From positions 1 to 10,314 of the forward strand of contig JAISAX010000405.1 of assembly GCA_031266495.1 (NCBI GenBank): a stretch of DNA of 10,314 nt, written 5' to 3'. The DNA is from Opitutaceae bacterium (GTDB lineage Bacteria > Verrucomicrobiota > Verrucomicrobiae > Opitutales > Opitutaceae). The translations under genes were made by a program, and so were the position numbers. Under the pieces are notes generated by a model. It did not search any database. It saw only the letters and a program-made list of their open reading frames with translations, and was not told the DNA's origin. Positions 1-6,032 of the stretch are shown in pieces; positions within the stretch are counted from its first letter, which is position 1, and every line of letters starts with the position of its first letter.

Positions 1-100
1 AGGCGCGAAGCGCCTCGCCCCTTGCCCCTCCGCCGATCAGCCCGGCGACGCTTTACTGTCGATCCGATCCGTCGCAGCGGCAGGAATGCCGCCGCTCCGG
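1..100. repeat. Modular hairpin repeat, copy 1, containing a 59-bp exact repeat
   Basis: Positions 1-15 form a perfect 6-bp hairpin with a 3-nt loop (aggcgc/gcgcct). A spacer containing ttgcccctccgcc follows, and then a 59-bp block at 42-100 that is identical to 4542-4600. Inside the block, gcggca and tgccgc form a 6-bp stem around ggaa. The element lies just downstream of the minus-strand gene ending at 135, so its hairpins could help end that transcript, but no T-run confirms this. The spacer resembles the spacers at 4511-4523, 8706-8726 and 8751-8771, which is why I treat these sites as one family. Confidence 0.85.
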
Positions 101-134
101 CTTCGCGTAACATCAGTTATTTCCTTACGGTTCC

Positions 135-1583
135 TCAGCTTTCCCGGCGCGAGGGGAGGAGGGCGGCGTCCTGCATGCCGTGGATGATTTTTTTGTCGGG
201 CGGGCAAAACGTGGCGAGCGCCCCGCAGAGCGTCGTCCGGTCCTCCTTGACGAAGAAATACGGGCAGAGCCGGAGGCGTCCGGAGGCCTCGATGACCAAG
301 CCTTCGCGCGAGTAGAGCCGGTGCGCGAGGCGGCGCGGTTTTTTGTAGGCTTGCAGGATGTGCAGGTTGGCCGGCGCGTCTTCGATGGCGATATCCACGC
401 CGCCCTGCCATTCCTCGCGCGAGCAGTCGCTGCCGAGGACCACGCTGCGCGCTCCCCAGGCGGTTTCGTGGAACCCGGAAATCTTGATGATGAGGTCGCG
501 CTCCTTTTGCGACGCGGCGGCGAGCTGGCGCCAGTCCGTCATGGCGCGTCCGCCGATGCGCGGGCCCTCGAGCACGGCGCCGGGGGGGAGCGGTGCCGGG
601 TCGATCACCCAGGTGGGCGGGATGAGTTTTGCGAGGAGGTCGCGGGTTTTCCGGCCGAGGGTTTCGGCCCAGTAATCCTGCAACAGGTGGTGGTGAAAAA
701 GCGCGAGGCCGAGTTTTTCTTCCTGAAAGGGGCGCAGCGGCGGCGTGATGGCGACCTCGCCCGCCTCGACGGCCTCCATGATCTGTGTGGCGGTGGCGAT
801 GGCGGGCAGGTCGAACAGCTCGAAAAAACGGTAGATCACATCGATTTTCTCCGGATCGCCCTCGACATCGAAGCAGAGCGTGCTGCCGAGCGGGAAGATG
901 TCGCCGGGTTCGAGGCAGAACACGCGCTTGCCCTGGCGTTGCAATTGCTGCGCCAGCCATTCCATCTCGGGCCGGTAGGTGGCGGCCTCTTCGCTGACGA
1001 CGATGGCGACGAGCGGATTGCGCAGATCGGCGCGGAGCGCGGCGAGGGAGTCGTAAAAATGGCGGATCATGGCATCGTCCGCGCCGAGGATGGCGTCATC
1101 GGGCTGCGCGCCGTCGCCGCCACCGTCGTCGCCGCAGCAGCAGCCACCGCCGCCCTGCTGGTAGAGGCGGTTGAGAAAGGCGGTGAGGCCGATGCCGCCG
1201 GGCACGGAGTCGAGTTCCGTCATGACAAAACCGTCGTCGGTGAGCAGCAGGTCGGGCCGGAGGACGGTCGGGAAGACACCGCGATTTTGCGGGTGGCGGG
1301 CGTGGGCGACGAGTTTGCCGGGTTTGCCGCGGTCGAGGTAATCGCAGACCCAGGGCGTGAGGAGGGGTTTGTTGCGGAGCAGGTTTTTGCCGGAGGCGCT
1401 GCGCAGGTAGAGGGTTTCGAGGGCGCGGTGAAAATCGAGGCAGGCGGCGCCGATGGCATCGATTTGGGCGAGTTCGGCGGGTGTGAGCGGCCACGCTTGC
1501 GGAGAGAGCTGCCAGGTCTTCGCTTCAAAGAGCGGCTGGGCCGCGAGAGCGGAGCGGATGGCGGCATGATCGAGATCGGGCAT
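135..1583 (-). CDS. Conserved protein of unknown function, possibly ATP-grasp-like
   Basis: A 482-residue protein whose composition and codon use look real; I cannot name its family. Residues 122-143 carry TELDSVPGGIG followed by LTAFLNRLYQ, a conserved-looking acidic and glycine motif of the type seen in glutathionylspermidine-synthase-like and circularly permuted ATP-grasp enzymes. The C-terminal third (about 365-470) has LIIKISGFHETAWGARSV, EEWQGGVD and LRLCPYFFVKED, a pattern compatible with a nucleotide-binding lobe. This is inference from pattern only. Residues 144-158 form a Gly/Cys/Asp-rich insertion with three consecutive cysteines. There is no signal peptide or membrane segment, so it is probably cytoplasmic. 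I chose the ATG at 1583; an upstream in-frame TTG at 1628 would add 15 residues. Neither start has a Shine-Dalgarno sequence. It is transcribed divergently from rpmB. Confidence 0.82.
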   Translation of the reverse strand: MPDLDHAAIRSALAAQPLFEAKTWQLSPQAWPLTPAELAQIDAIGAACLDFHRALETLYLRSASGKNLLRNKPLLTPWVCDYLDRGKPGKLVAHARHPQNRGVFPTVLRPDLLLTDDGFVMTELDSVPGGIGLTAFLNRLYQQGGGGCCCGDDGGGDGAQPDDAILGADDAMIRHFYDSLAALRADLRNPLVAIVVSEEAATYRPEMEWLAQQLQRQGKRVFCLEPGDIFPLGSTLCFDVEGDPEKIDVIYRFFELFDLPAIATATQIMEAVEAGEVAITPPLRPFQEEKLGLALFHHHLLQDYWAETLGRKTRDLLAKLIPPTWVIDPAPLPPGAVLEGPRIGGRAMTDWRQLAAASQKERDLIIKISGFHETAWGARSVVLGSDCSREEWQGGVDIAIEDAPANLHILQAYKKPRRLAHRLYSREGLVIEASGRLRLCPYFFVKEDRTTLCGALATFCPPDKKIIHGMQDAALLPSRRES

Positions 1584-1707
1584 GTTTGTAGGAAGGAACA
1601 GCGAGACCTGGCCGGGCGGAAATCGCAAGCCGCCGGTTCGACCCGTTCACCGGAGAAATTGCCCTTGCTTCGCCCGGCGCCGACCCTTTACCTCTGACCC
1701 TTTTCTC

Positions 1708-1743
1708 AAAACCAAAACCAAAACCAGAACCAGAACCAGTTCC
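1708..1743 (+). promoter_or_regulatory. Hexamer tandem repeat in the rpmB 5' leader
   Basis: Six hexamers in a row: AAAACC three times, AGAACC twice, then AGTTCC. They end 8 bases before the rpmB ATG. The leader is nearly free of G and has no Shine-Dalgarno sequence, so it should be unstructured. A role in SD-independent ribosome loading is my inference. It sits in the 168-bp gap between rpmB and the divergent gene, which must hold both promoters; I could not pick convincing -35/-10 boxes. Confidence 0.7.
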
Positions 1744-1751
1744 AATCCACC

Positions 1752-1982
1752 ATGGCCAGAATCTGTGCAATCACCGGAAAGCGCCCCGTCAAGGGCTCGA
1801 GTATTCATCGCAAGGGTCAGTCCAAGAAGAGCGGGGGCATCGGCACGCACGTGACCACGATCACGAAGCGCAAGTTCCGGCCCAACCTCCAGCGCATCCG
1901 CATCCGGACCGAAAACGGCGGCACCAGACGAGTGCTCGTTTCCGTCAAGGCCATCAAGGCCGGGCTTGTCACCAAGGCCTGA
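1752..1982 (+). CDS. rpmB: 50S ribosomal protein L28
   Basis: A 76-residue protein, the usual length for bacterial L28, a component of the large ribosomal subunit. It begins MARICAITGKRPVKG and has the family layout: an N-terminal ITGK segment, a basic SIHRKGQSKKSGG loop, the TKRKFRPNLQRIRI core at about 38-51, and a C-terminal VSVKAIKAGL helix. Only one of the cysteine positions used by zinc-binding L28 forms is present (C5), so this is probably the zinc-independent type. The ATG start is fixed by the conserved N-terminus. It stands alone, with its own leader and a strong terminator 35 bases after the stop. It is unrelated in function to its neighbours. Confidence 0.98.
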   Translation: MARICAITGKRPVKGSSIHRKGQSKKSGGIGTHVTTITKRKFRPNLQRIRIRTENGGTRRVLVSVKAIKAGLVTKA

Positions 1983-2016
1983 ACAGGTTTTGCTCCCTCT
2001 GTTTTGTTTTCATGGG

Positions 2017-2050
2017 AACCGCCATCCTCCGGGGTGGCGGTTTTGTTTTG
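2017..2050 (+). terminator. Intrinsic terminator of rpmB
   Basis: AACCGCCA (2017-2024) pairs perfectly with TGGCGGTT (2035-2042), and the stem can extend inward by two more pairs past one mismatch. The T-rich stretch ttttgtttt follows directly. It lies 35 bases after the rpmB stop codon and before the next gene at 2118. Confidence 0.85.
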
Positions 2051-2117
2051 CGGGCGGCGGCGGGGTGCGCGAGGCGGGGCTTTCCTTTTTACGGCAAACC
2101 TTTTTGCTGCCGTGACC

Positions 2118-3071
2118 ATGAGTACTTTTACGCAACTGCCGGAGTGCAGGCGGGGACTGGCGGCGGCGGCCTCCGTCGCGGTGCAGGCGTTGGCGCTGGC
2201 GTTGGCGCTGACGGCGCCGGTGGCGCGGGCCGTGCCGCCGGCGGCGGTGCCGTCGCAAAAGCCCGGCACCGCGTTTTTACCGGAAGGGCGGCTGGTCTGG
2301 CACGAAATCCAGACCACCGATGTGGAAAAGGCGCTGGCGTTTTACGTTTCGGTTTTCAACTGGACCCGCGTGGATGCGCCGACCGTCAAGGGCGACCGGC
2401 CGTACGCGATGCTGAAAAAGGACGACCATGTGTTTGCCGGCGTCGCCCTGCTGTCGGCTTACGGGCTGACCGGCCCGGCGCGCTGGCTGTCGTGGGTGGC
2501 CGTGGCCAACGTGGACGAGTGCCTGGCCGCAGTGATCAGGGCCGGGGGGGTGCCGGAAAAAGGGCCGGCCAACCACCTGGTGGGCCGGGTGGCGTTTGCC
2601 TGCGATCCGGCGCAGGCGCGGTTTGCGCTGGTGCGACCGCATTTCCGGCAGCCGTTTGTATTTCAGGCTCCGGTCACGTGGCACGGGCTGATGGTCGCCG
2701 GGGCGGATGCGGAGAAGGTGGCTCCCTTTTACCGGGACGTGTTCGGGTGGGGGGAGGCGGTCGTGGATTATTCGTTGCGCAAGTCGCTGCCGGTGCTGAC
2801 GACGGGGGGCATGCGGGTGGCGAGCGTGCACGTGTTGCCGGAGCCGGGGCCGGGGCCGGCTGCGGGGGGGGGGGGGAGGGGGGCGGAGCCGGCCTTCCTG
2901 CCGTTCGTGCAGGTCGAGGATCTGCGCGTGGCGCTGGCGCGTTTCGCGGCGGGCGGTGGCCGGGAAGTGATGCCGGTGGAGACGATCGAAGGCTTCGGCA
3001 AGGTGGTCCGCGTGGCCGATCCGCAGGGCGCCGGACTGGTGTTGTTCCAGCGGGCGGGGCAGAATCTGTGA
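2118..3071 (+). CDS. Exported two-domain VOC (glyoxalase/bleomycin-resistance fold) protein
   Basis: A 317-residue protein with an N-terminal signal peptide (about 1-38, hydrophobic AVQALALALALTAPVA, cleavage near ARA). Two VOC modules follow. The first (about 58-175) starts with LVWHEIQTTDVEKALAFY and VFNW; the second (about 186-312) starts with WHGLMVAGADAEKVAPFY and VFGW. These βαβββ openings with a histidine (H62, H189) are typical of the VOC superfamily, whose members bind a metal and act on varied small molecules. The substrate cannot be told. A 13-G run at 2864-2876 encodes a Gly-rich loop (about residues 250-253) in the second module. A 12-bp direct repeat (2187-2210) encodes the Ala-Leu stretch of the signal peptide. 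The ATG at 2118 is chosen because it begins the signal peptide; there is no Shine-Dalgarno sequence. It lies downstream of the rpmB terminator and appears monocistronic. Confidence 0.9.
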   Translation: MSTFTQLPECRRGLAAAASVAVQALALALALTAPVARAVPPAAVPSQKPGTAFLPEGRLVWHEIQTTDVEKALAFYVSVFNWTRVDAPTVKGDRPYAMLKKDDHVFAGVALLSAYGLTGPARWLSWVAVANVDECLAAVIRAGGVPEKGPANHLVGRVAFACDPAQARFALVRPHFRQPFVFQAPVTWHGLMVAGADAEKVAPFYRDVFGWGEAVVDYSLRKSLPVLTTGGMRVASVHVLPEPGPGPAAGGGGRGAEPAFLPFVQVEDLRVALARFAAGGGREVMPVETIEGFGKVVRVADPQGAGLVLFQRAGQNL

Positions 3072-3110
3072 GCGCCCCGCGCGGGATGAGCGCCTGCAAG
3101 CGCTACTGAT

Positions 3111-3232
3111 CAGTCAAAGGTCAAAAGTCGGAAAGTCATCACCGGCCCGCCGGAGTGGGCCATCCCTGCAAAATGCTCCGCGTAGCGGGGCTGCTGGCGA
3201 CTTTCGACCTTCTGACTTTTGACCTTTGACTG
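3111..3232. repeat. MITE-like or REP-like element with 19-bp terminal inverted repeats
   Basis: The left end (3111-3129, cagtcaaaggtcaaaagtc) is a perfect inverted copy of the right end (3214-3232). The arms continue with gaaagtc (3131-3137) and gactttc (3199-3205), offset by an 8-nt insertion on the right. Inside are two smaller hairpins: ggccc/gggcc at 3144-3161, and gctccgc/gcggggc at 3175-3191 with a gta loop and one mismatched (G-T) pair. There is no coding capacity. It fills most of the space between the VOC and NIF3 genes and could act as a two-way terminator or a non-autonomous mobile repeat. Mobility is inference; no target-site duplication is obvious. Confidence 0.75.
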
Positions 3233-3300
3233 CACACTACCTTCTCCCCCTTCGTTTTTCACACTGGCCGCGGCGGCCGCAGGCCCCAACCTTGGCGGCC

Positions 3301-4104
3301 ATGTCAGTCACCGCACCTGCCACCGCATCCGCCACCGCCACCGCGCCCACCCTCCAGGAACTCGTTTCCTGGTGCGACGAACGCACGCGCCGCACCGCGT
3401 TTCGCGACGCTCCCGGCGCGTTCAACGGCCTGCAACTCGCCAACGACGGACGCGTCACCCGCATCGGCGCGGCCGTCGATGCCGGCGTCGGACCGTTTCG
3501 CGCGGCCACGGCGGCGGGCGTCGATTTTCTCATTGTCCACCACGGCATGTACTGGACGATGCCGCAGCCGCTGACCGGTCCCGTTTACGAGCGCGTGGCG
3601 ACGCTTTTCCGCGGCAACTGCGCGCTCTACTCCAGCCACCTGCCGCTCGACGGACACGAGGACCTCGGCAACAACGCCCTGCTCGCCCGCCAGCTCGGCC
3701 TGGAGCCGTTGCGCCCGTTCATGACGCAGCAGGCGCCCGGCGGCGAATCCATCGGCCGGATCGCGGCCTTCGACGGCACCCGCGCCGACCTGCGCGCCCG
3801 CCTGGAAACGCACTACGCGCGCGTGACCGCGATCGAGTGCGGCAGCGAACGCCCCCGGGCGGTGGCCTTTTGCAGCGGCAGCGGCAACAGCGCCATCCCG
3901 GCCCTCGCGGCCGAAGGCGTGGACACGCTCGTCACCGGCGAACTGCGCGAGGAATGGTACAGCCACATCCAGGAACACCGGCTCAACGTCTGGCTCTGCG
4001 GCCACTACGCCACGGAAGTGCATGGAGTGCAGGCGCTGGCCCGCGAACTCTCCCTGAAGTTCGGATTGCCGTGGCAATTCATCGCCACCAACAATCCGCT
4101 CTAG
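3301..4104 (+). CDS. NIF3/YbgI-family dinuclear metal-centre protein
   Basis: A 267-residue protein close to the usual length of short NIF3-family members (about 250). Family motifs are in order: AFNGLQLAN (40-48), the metal-binding VHHG with H80 and H81, SHLPLDGHEDLGNN (112-125) with ligand D117, VTGELREEW (211-219), and GHYATE near the C-terminus with H235 and E239 as the remaining expected ligands. Members bind two metal ions. They have been annotated as GTP cyclohydrolase I type 2 or linked to tRNA and stress functions, but the physiological role is unsettled. It is probably cytoplasmic. The ATG at 3301 is preferred over 3226, because the extra 25 residues would overlap the inverted-repeat element and lack family similarity. 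Residues 1-16 are a low-complexity Ala/Thr stretch. It appears to be a single-gene unit. Confidence 0.94.
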   Translation: MSVTAPATASATATAPTLQELVSWCDERTRRTAFRDAPGAFNGLQLANDGRVTRIGAAVDAGVGPFRAATAAGVDFLIVHHGMYWTMPQPLTGPVYERVATLFRGNCALYSSHLPLDGHEDLGNNALLARQLGLEPLRPFMTQQAPGGESIGRIAAFDGTRADLRARLETHYARVTAIECGSERPRAVAFCSGSGNSAIPALAAEGVDTLVTGELREEWYSHIQEHRLNVWLCGHYATEVHGVQALARELSLKFGLPWQFIATNNPL

Positions 4105-4125
4105 TGTCTAGGCAAGCATCAAAAT

Positions 4126-4335
4126 TTGAGCCTGCCGGGACTCATCACGTTGAGCGGAGACAGCGTGGCGAATGCGAAAGCGGAATTGGGTATGAACCTT
4201 GATGAGGTTACGGGCACGTACACTCTTTCCGTGACCCTGTCAGCCGTGCCCGAGCCAGCCGGGTATGCGACGCTGGCCGGGCTGGTATTGCTGGCGTGGG
4301 TGGCGATGCGCCGCAGCCGCGGCGTGCGCGGCTGA
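4126..4335 (+). pseudogene. Orphan C-terminal part of a PEP-CTERM protein
   Basis: The reading frame gives 69 residues ending with VPEP at 41-44, a hydrophobic segment (about 46-61) and a basic RRSRGVRG tail. These are the three parts of a PEP-CTERM sorting signal, recognised by exosortase at the inner membrane. About 40 residues precede the tail, and there is no signal peptide, which a real PEP-CTERM protein needs. The only starts are a TTG at 4126 and an in-frame ATG at 4192. The frame is open back to the NIF3 stop (4102-4104), with no trace of a normal N-terminus. I read it as the remnant of a gene whose 5' part was lost by deletion or rearrangement. An untested alternative is a very short expressed peptide. 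Confidence 0.6.
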
Positions 4336-4396
4336 TCGCTTTTTCCCGGACAGGGCGGGAGGCGGGAGGCGGGAGGCAGGAGAGGCGCGAGAAAGC

Positions 4397-4412
4397 GGGA
4401 GGGAGGGAGGGG
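4397..4412 (+). other. Canonical G-quadruplex motif
   Basis: The sequence GGGAGGGAGGGAGGGG has four G-runs joined by single-A loops, the arrangement expected to give a very stable parallel quadruplex. It follows a G-rich stretch with three GGGAGGC units at 4357-4377. It lies in the non-coding spacer before the metal-transport-like gene cluster. Confidence 0.75.
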
Positions 4413-4452
4413 CGCATCTCAAAACCTGGACATGCAGCAAGCAAAGCCGTCT

Positions 4453-4600
4453 CACGGGCATCTTGCCCGTGTTCCGGAGAGTGGCACGGGGGCTTCCTTG
4501 CCCGTGAGCGGCGTTGCCCCTCCGCCATACGGCCACACAAACCGGCGACGCTTTACTGTCGATCCGATCCGTCGCAGCGGCAGGAATGCCGCCGCTCCGG
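4453..4600. repeat. Modular hairpin repeat, copy 2, with the second 59-bp exact repeat
   Basis: Hairpin cacgggca/tgcccgtg with loop tct occupies 4453-4471. A second, cacggg/cccgtg, occupies 4485-4506 with a 10-nt loop. The spacer gcgttgcccctccgcc follows, then the block 4542-4600 identical to 42-100. The order of hairpin, spacer and block matches the copy at 1-100, so the duplicated unit is larger than the identical 59 bp and has diverged outside it. A T8 run at 4610-4617 follows and may allow termination of read-through from upstream. Confidence 0.85.
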
Positions 4601-4666
4601 AGCCGCCGCTTTTTTTCTCCTGTTCGGCGCTTGCGCTCCGCGCTCATGCAGGGAATGTTCCCCGCC

Positions 4667-5017
4667 ATGCGTGGAAAGTCAGGCAAGGTGAAGACCAGGC
4701 TTTCGCGACTCCACCGGGTCGTGATCTGGCTTGCTGTCGCGCTCGTTCTGTTCCTGCTCGTCGCCGGAGTCCGACCCTCGCTCCACGCCGCCTGCTGCTC
4801 GCAGGACCACGGCAACCCGGTCGCCAGCATCGCGCACCAGTGTGTCATCACCGATTTCAGCCAGGGTCAGGGGATTGTCCTGACCGGCCCGCTTCCCGTT
4901 GCGCCGGACAAAATCCTTGTCGGGGACATCGCCACGATGCCCCGGCCAGTTGTCAGGGAAAAGGACATCCGCCTTTTGCCGCCGCCCTGCGGTCCCCCGG
5001 CGCTCGCGCTGGCGTAA
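4667..5017 (+). CDS. Small single-pass membrane protein with CVITxF motif (DUF2946-like)
   Basis: A 116-residue protein: a basic N-terminus (RLSRLHR), one membrane segment at about 18-36, then an exported tail with H40, C43, C44, H48, H57 and C59 in the segment leading to CVITDFSQG (59-67). It ends RLLPPPCGPPALALA. The Cys/His cluster suggests metal binding, which is inference. Its layout matches the gene ending at 9278 (membrane segment, short His part, CVITIFAHG, then a Pro-rich end), so the two look like divergent paralogues. The DUF2946 link is tentative. In-frame ATGs at 4646 and 4655 are possible starts; 4655 has a weak AGGGA just upstream. Frames extending further upstream would translate the 59-bp repeat and are unlikely. 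It is first in the same-strand metal-type cluster. Confidence 0.68.
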   Translation: MRGKSGKVKTRLSRLHRVVIWLAVALVLFLLVAGVRPSLHAACCSQDHGNPVASIAHQCVITDFSQGQGIVLTGPLPVAPDKILVGDIATMPRPVVREKDIRLLPPPCGPPALALA

Positions 5018-5039
5018 ACGTCCGTCATCACGGACAAGT

Positions 5040-5156
5040 GACGCGGGCGTCTCGCCCGCCCTGGAGTGCGGCAGTCTTCTGCCGCTTTCCCAAGGCGCAT
5101 CGGCGTTTCCCAAAGCCGCAAAAGCGGCGCAGGAGCGCCGCACTCCAGGGCGGCTG
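5040..5156. repeat. Multi-stem palindromic element between 4667-5017 and the ABC genes
   Basis: Hairpin gcgggcg/cgcccgc with loop tct lies at 5043-5059. A perfect 17-bp outer inverted repeat (5056-5072 with 5137-5153) encloses smaller stems: gcggcag/ctgccgc at 5068-5085, gccgc/gcggc at 5115-5128, and gcggcgc/gcgccgc at 5124-5141, the last two being alternatives because they overlap. The first hairpin shares its 7-bp stem with 8688-8704. As RNA it could fold into a branched structure in the leader of the ABC operon, so it may terminate or attenuate transcription, or stabilise the message. It lacks a T-run. Confidence 0.8.
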
Positions 5157-5251
5157 ACGCAGCCTGAACAGCGTCGCTCCCCCCCCCCTCCCCTGCCCCC
5201 TTGCCCGCCCGGCTCCTTCATCTCCCTCCCGTCCGTTTCCTCTTCACCGAC

Positions 5252-5935
5252 ATGCAACTGCTCACCATTTCCCGCCTGAAAAAATCCTTCGTCTCGCCCG
5301 ACGGCGAACGCCGCCTGATCGTCGATGTGCCGGACTTCGCCCTCGCCGCCGGCCGGCAACTCGCCCTGCGCGGCGAAAGCGGCTCCGGCAAGACGACCTT
5401 TCTCCATCTCGTCGCCGGCATCCTCGCCGCCGACGAAGGCGATATCCGCTTCGAAAACGAAAATGTCACCGCCCTGTCCGAATCCGGCCGCGACCGCCTG
5501 CGCGCCTCCTCGTTCGGTTACATTTTCCAGACCTTCAACCTTCTCCAGGGCTACACCTGCCTGGAAAACGTCCTCCTCGGTATGACTTTTTCTCCCGGAC
5601 CAGGCTCCGACCGCGCCCGCGCCACCGCGCTGCTGCGCCGGGTGGGGCTTGGCGAGCGGCTGCACCACCGCCCGCGCCAGCTTTCCACCGGACAACAGCA
5701 ACGCGTCGCCATCGCCCGCGCCCTTGCCAATCGCCCCCGGCTCGTCCTCGCCGACGAACCCACGGGCAACCTCGACCGCGCCAACGCCCGCGAAGCCCTC
5801 GCCCTCATCCGCGAAACCTGTCGCGAAGCCGACGCCGCGCTCCTGCTCGTCAGCCACGACCCCGACGTCCTCTCCGCCTTCGACGAGGAGGACGTCAGCG
5901 ACTTCGCCACCATCAACCAAAGCCTGAAAACCTGA
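5252..5935 (+). CDS. ABC transporter ATP-binding protein, LolD/MacB type
   Basis: A 227-residue nucleotide-binding subunit of normal length for the LolD/FtsE/MacB class. Walker [10 protein letters not shown] is at 41-49, the Q-loop FQTFNLLQ at 92-99, the signature [10 protein letters not shown] at 144-153 (usual form LSGGQQ), Walker B LVLADEP at 164-170, the D-loop GNLD at 172-175 and the H-loop at H202. The FQxFNLL and DEPTGNLD wording is typical of the class paired with FtsX-fold permeases that do not move substrate through a channel. The next gene is exactly such a permease, 97 bases downstream. The ATG at 5252 fits the family N-terminus; the longer frame from 5201 adds a pyrimidine-derived stretch. 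No Shine-Dalgarno sequence is present. In this neighbourhood it probably energises a metal-handling system like ZrgBC. Confidence 0.96.
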   Translation: MQLLTISRLKKSFVSPDGERRLIVDVPDFALAAGRQLALRGESGSGKTTFLHLVAGILAADEGDIRFENENVTALSESGRDRLRASSFGYIFQTFNLLQGYTCLENVLLGMTFSPGPGSDRARATALLRRVGLGERLHHRPRQLSTGQQQRVAIARALANRPRLVLADEPTGNLDRANAREALALIRETCREADAALLLVSHDPDVLSAFDEEDVSDFATINQSLKT

Positions 5936-5952
5936 AAGCCTGAAGGCTTGAA
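5921..5952 (+). repeat. Four-copy octamer repeat across the ATPase stop codon
   Basis: Units are agcctgaa, aacctgaa, agcctgaa and ggcttgaa. The second holds the TGA stop (5933-5935), so the last residues of the ATPase are encoded by the repeat and the rest is untranslated. Loss or gain of a unit would change the C-terminus or the spacing to the permease gene. Confidence 0.7.
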
Positions 5953-6008
5953 ACAATCCGCAAGACCACACCACACCCCACTGCCGACACTTCAAATCTC
6001 ACCCTTTT

Positions 6009-6026
6009 TCAGCCTCAGCCTCAGCC
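6009..6026 (+). promoter_or_regulatory. Hexamer tandem repeat in the permease leader
   Basis: TCAGCC is repeated three times, ending six bases before the permease ATG at 6033 and preceded by a T-run. There is no Shine-Dalgarno sequence. The arrangement parallels the hexamers before rpmB (1708-1743) and before the DUF3299 gene (7904-7927). Confidence 0.65.
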
Positions 6027-6032
6027 ATTCCC

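Larger units (their letters stand above)
4336..4645. other. 310-bp non-coding spacer made largely of repeats
   Basis: I see no gene here. In order it holds three perfect GGGAGGC copies (4357-4377), a purine-rich stretch ending in a four-run G-quadruplex motif (4397-4412), two hairpins of the modular family (4453-4471 and 4485-4506), the 59-bp repeat (4542-4600) and a T8 run (4610-4617). Any promoter for the small membrane-protein gene at 4667 must lie in or after this repeat block. Confidence 0.7.

Noticed and set aside
1584..1628. TTG start at 1628 for the minus-strand gene
   Set aside because: It adds 15 residues, uses a rarer start codon and has no ribosome binding site. The ATG at 1583 gives a normal cytoplasmic N-terminus.
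180..1697. A 505-codon plus-strand reading frame opposite the 135-1583 gene
   Set aside because: It is the complement of a better-supported minus-strand gene. Its composition (runs of Ala, Gly, Glu, Asp, Val) is typical of antisense frames in GC-rich DNA, and it would run into the rpmB leader.
2012..3109. A 365-codon plus-strand frame overlapping the VOC gene
   Set aside because: It starts inside the rpmB terminator and yields a Gly/Ala/Arg-rich product; the VOC frame has a signal peptide and two clear domains.
3226..3300. Longer NIF3 start at 3226
   Set aside because: Those codons overlap the end of the inverted-repeat element (3214-3232) and have no similarity to NIF3 proteins. The ATG at 3301 is adequate.
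5043..5153. tRNA or other structured RNA gene suggested by the branched fold
   Set aside because: The arms are GC-rich perfect palindromes without tRNA invariant bases or anticodon-loop features. It fits the repeat family better.
4453..5156. CRISPR array
   Set aside because: Repeats are palindromic modules of differing sequence without regular spacers of uniform length, and no cas genes are present.
4679..5995. A 438-codon minus-strand frame over the ABC ATPase
   Set aside because: The plus-strand ATPase has every ABC motif in order. The antisense product is Gly/Glu/Ala-rich with no motif and also spans the palindromic element.
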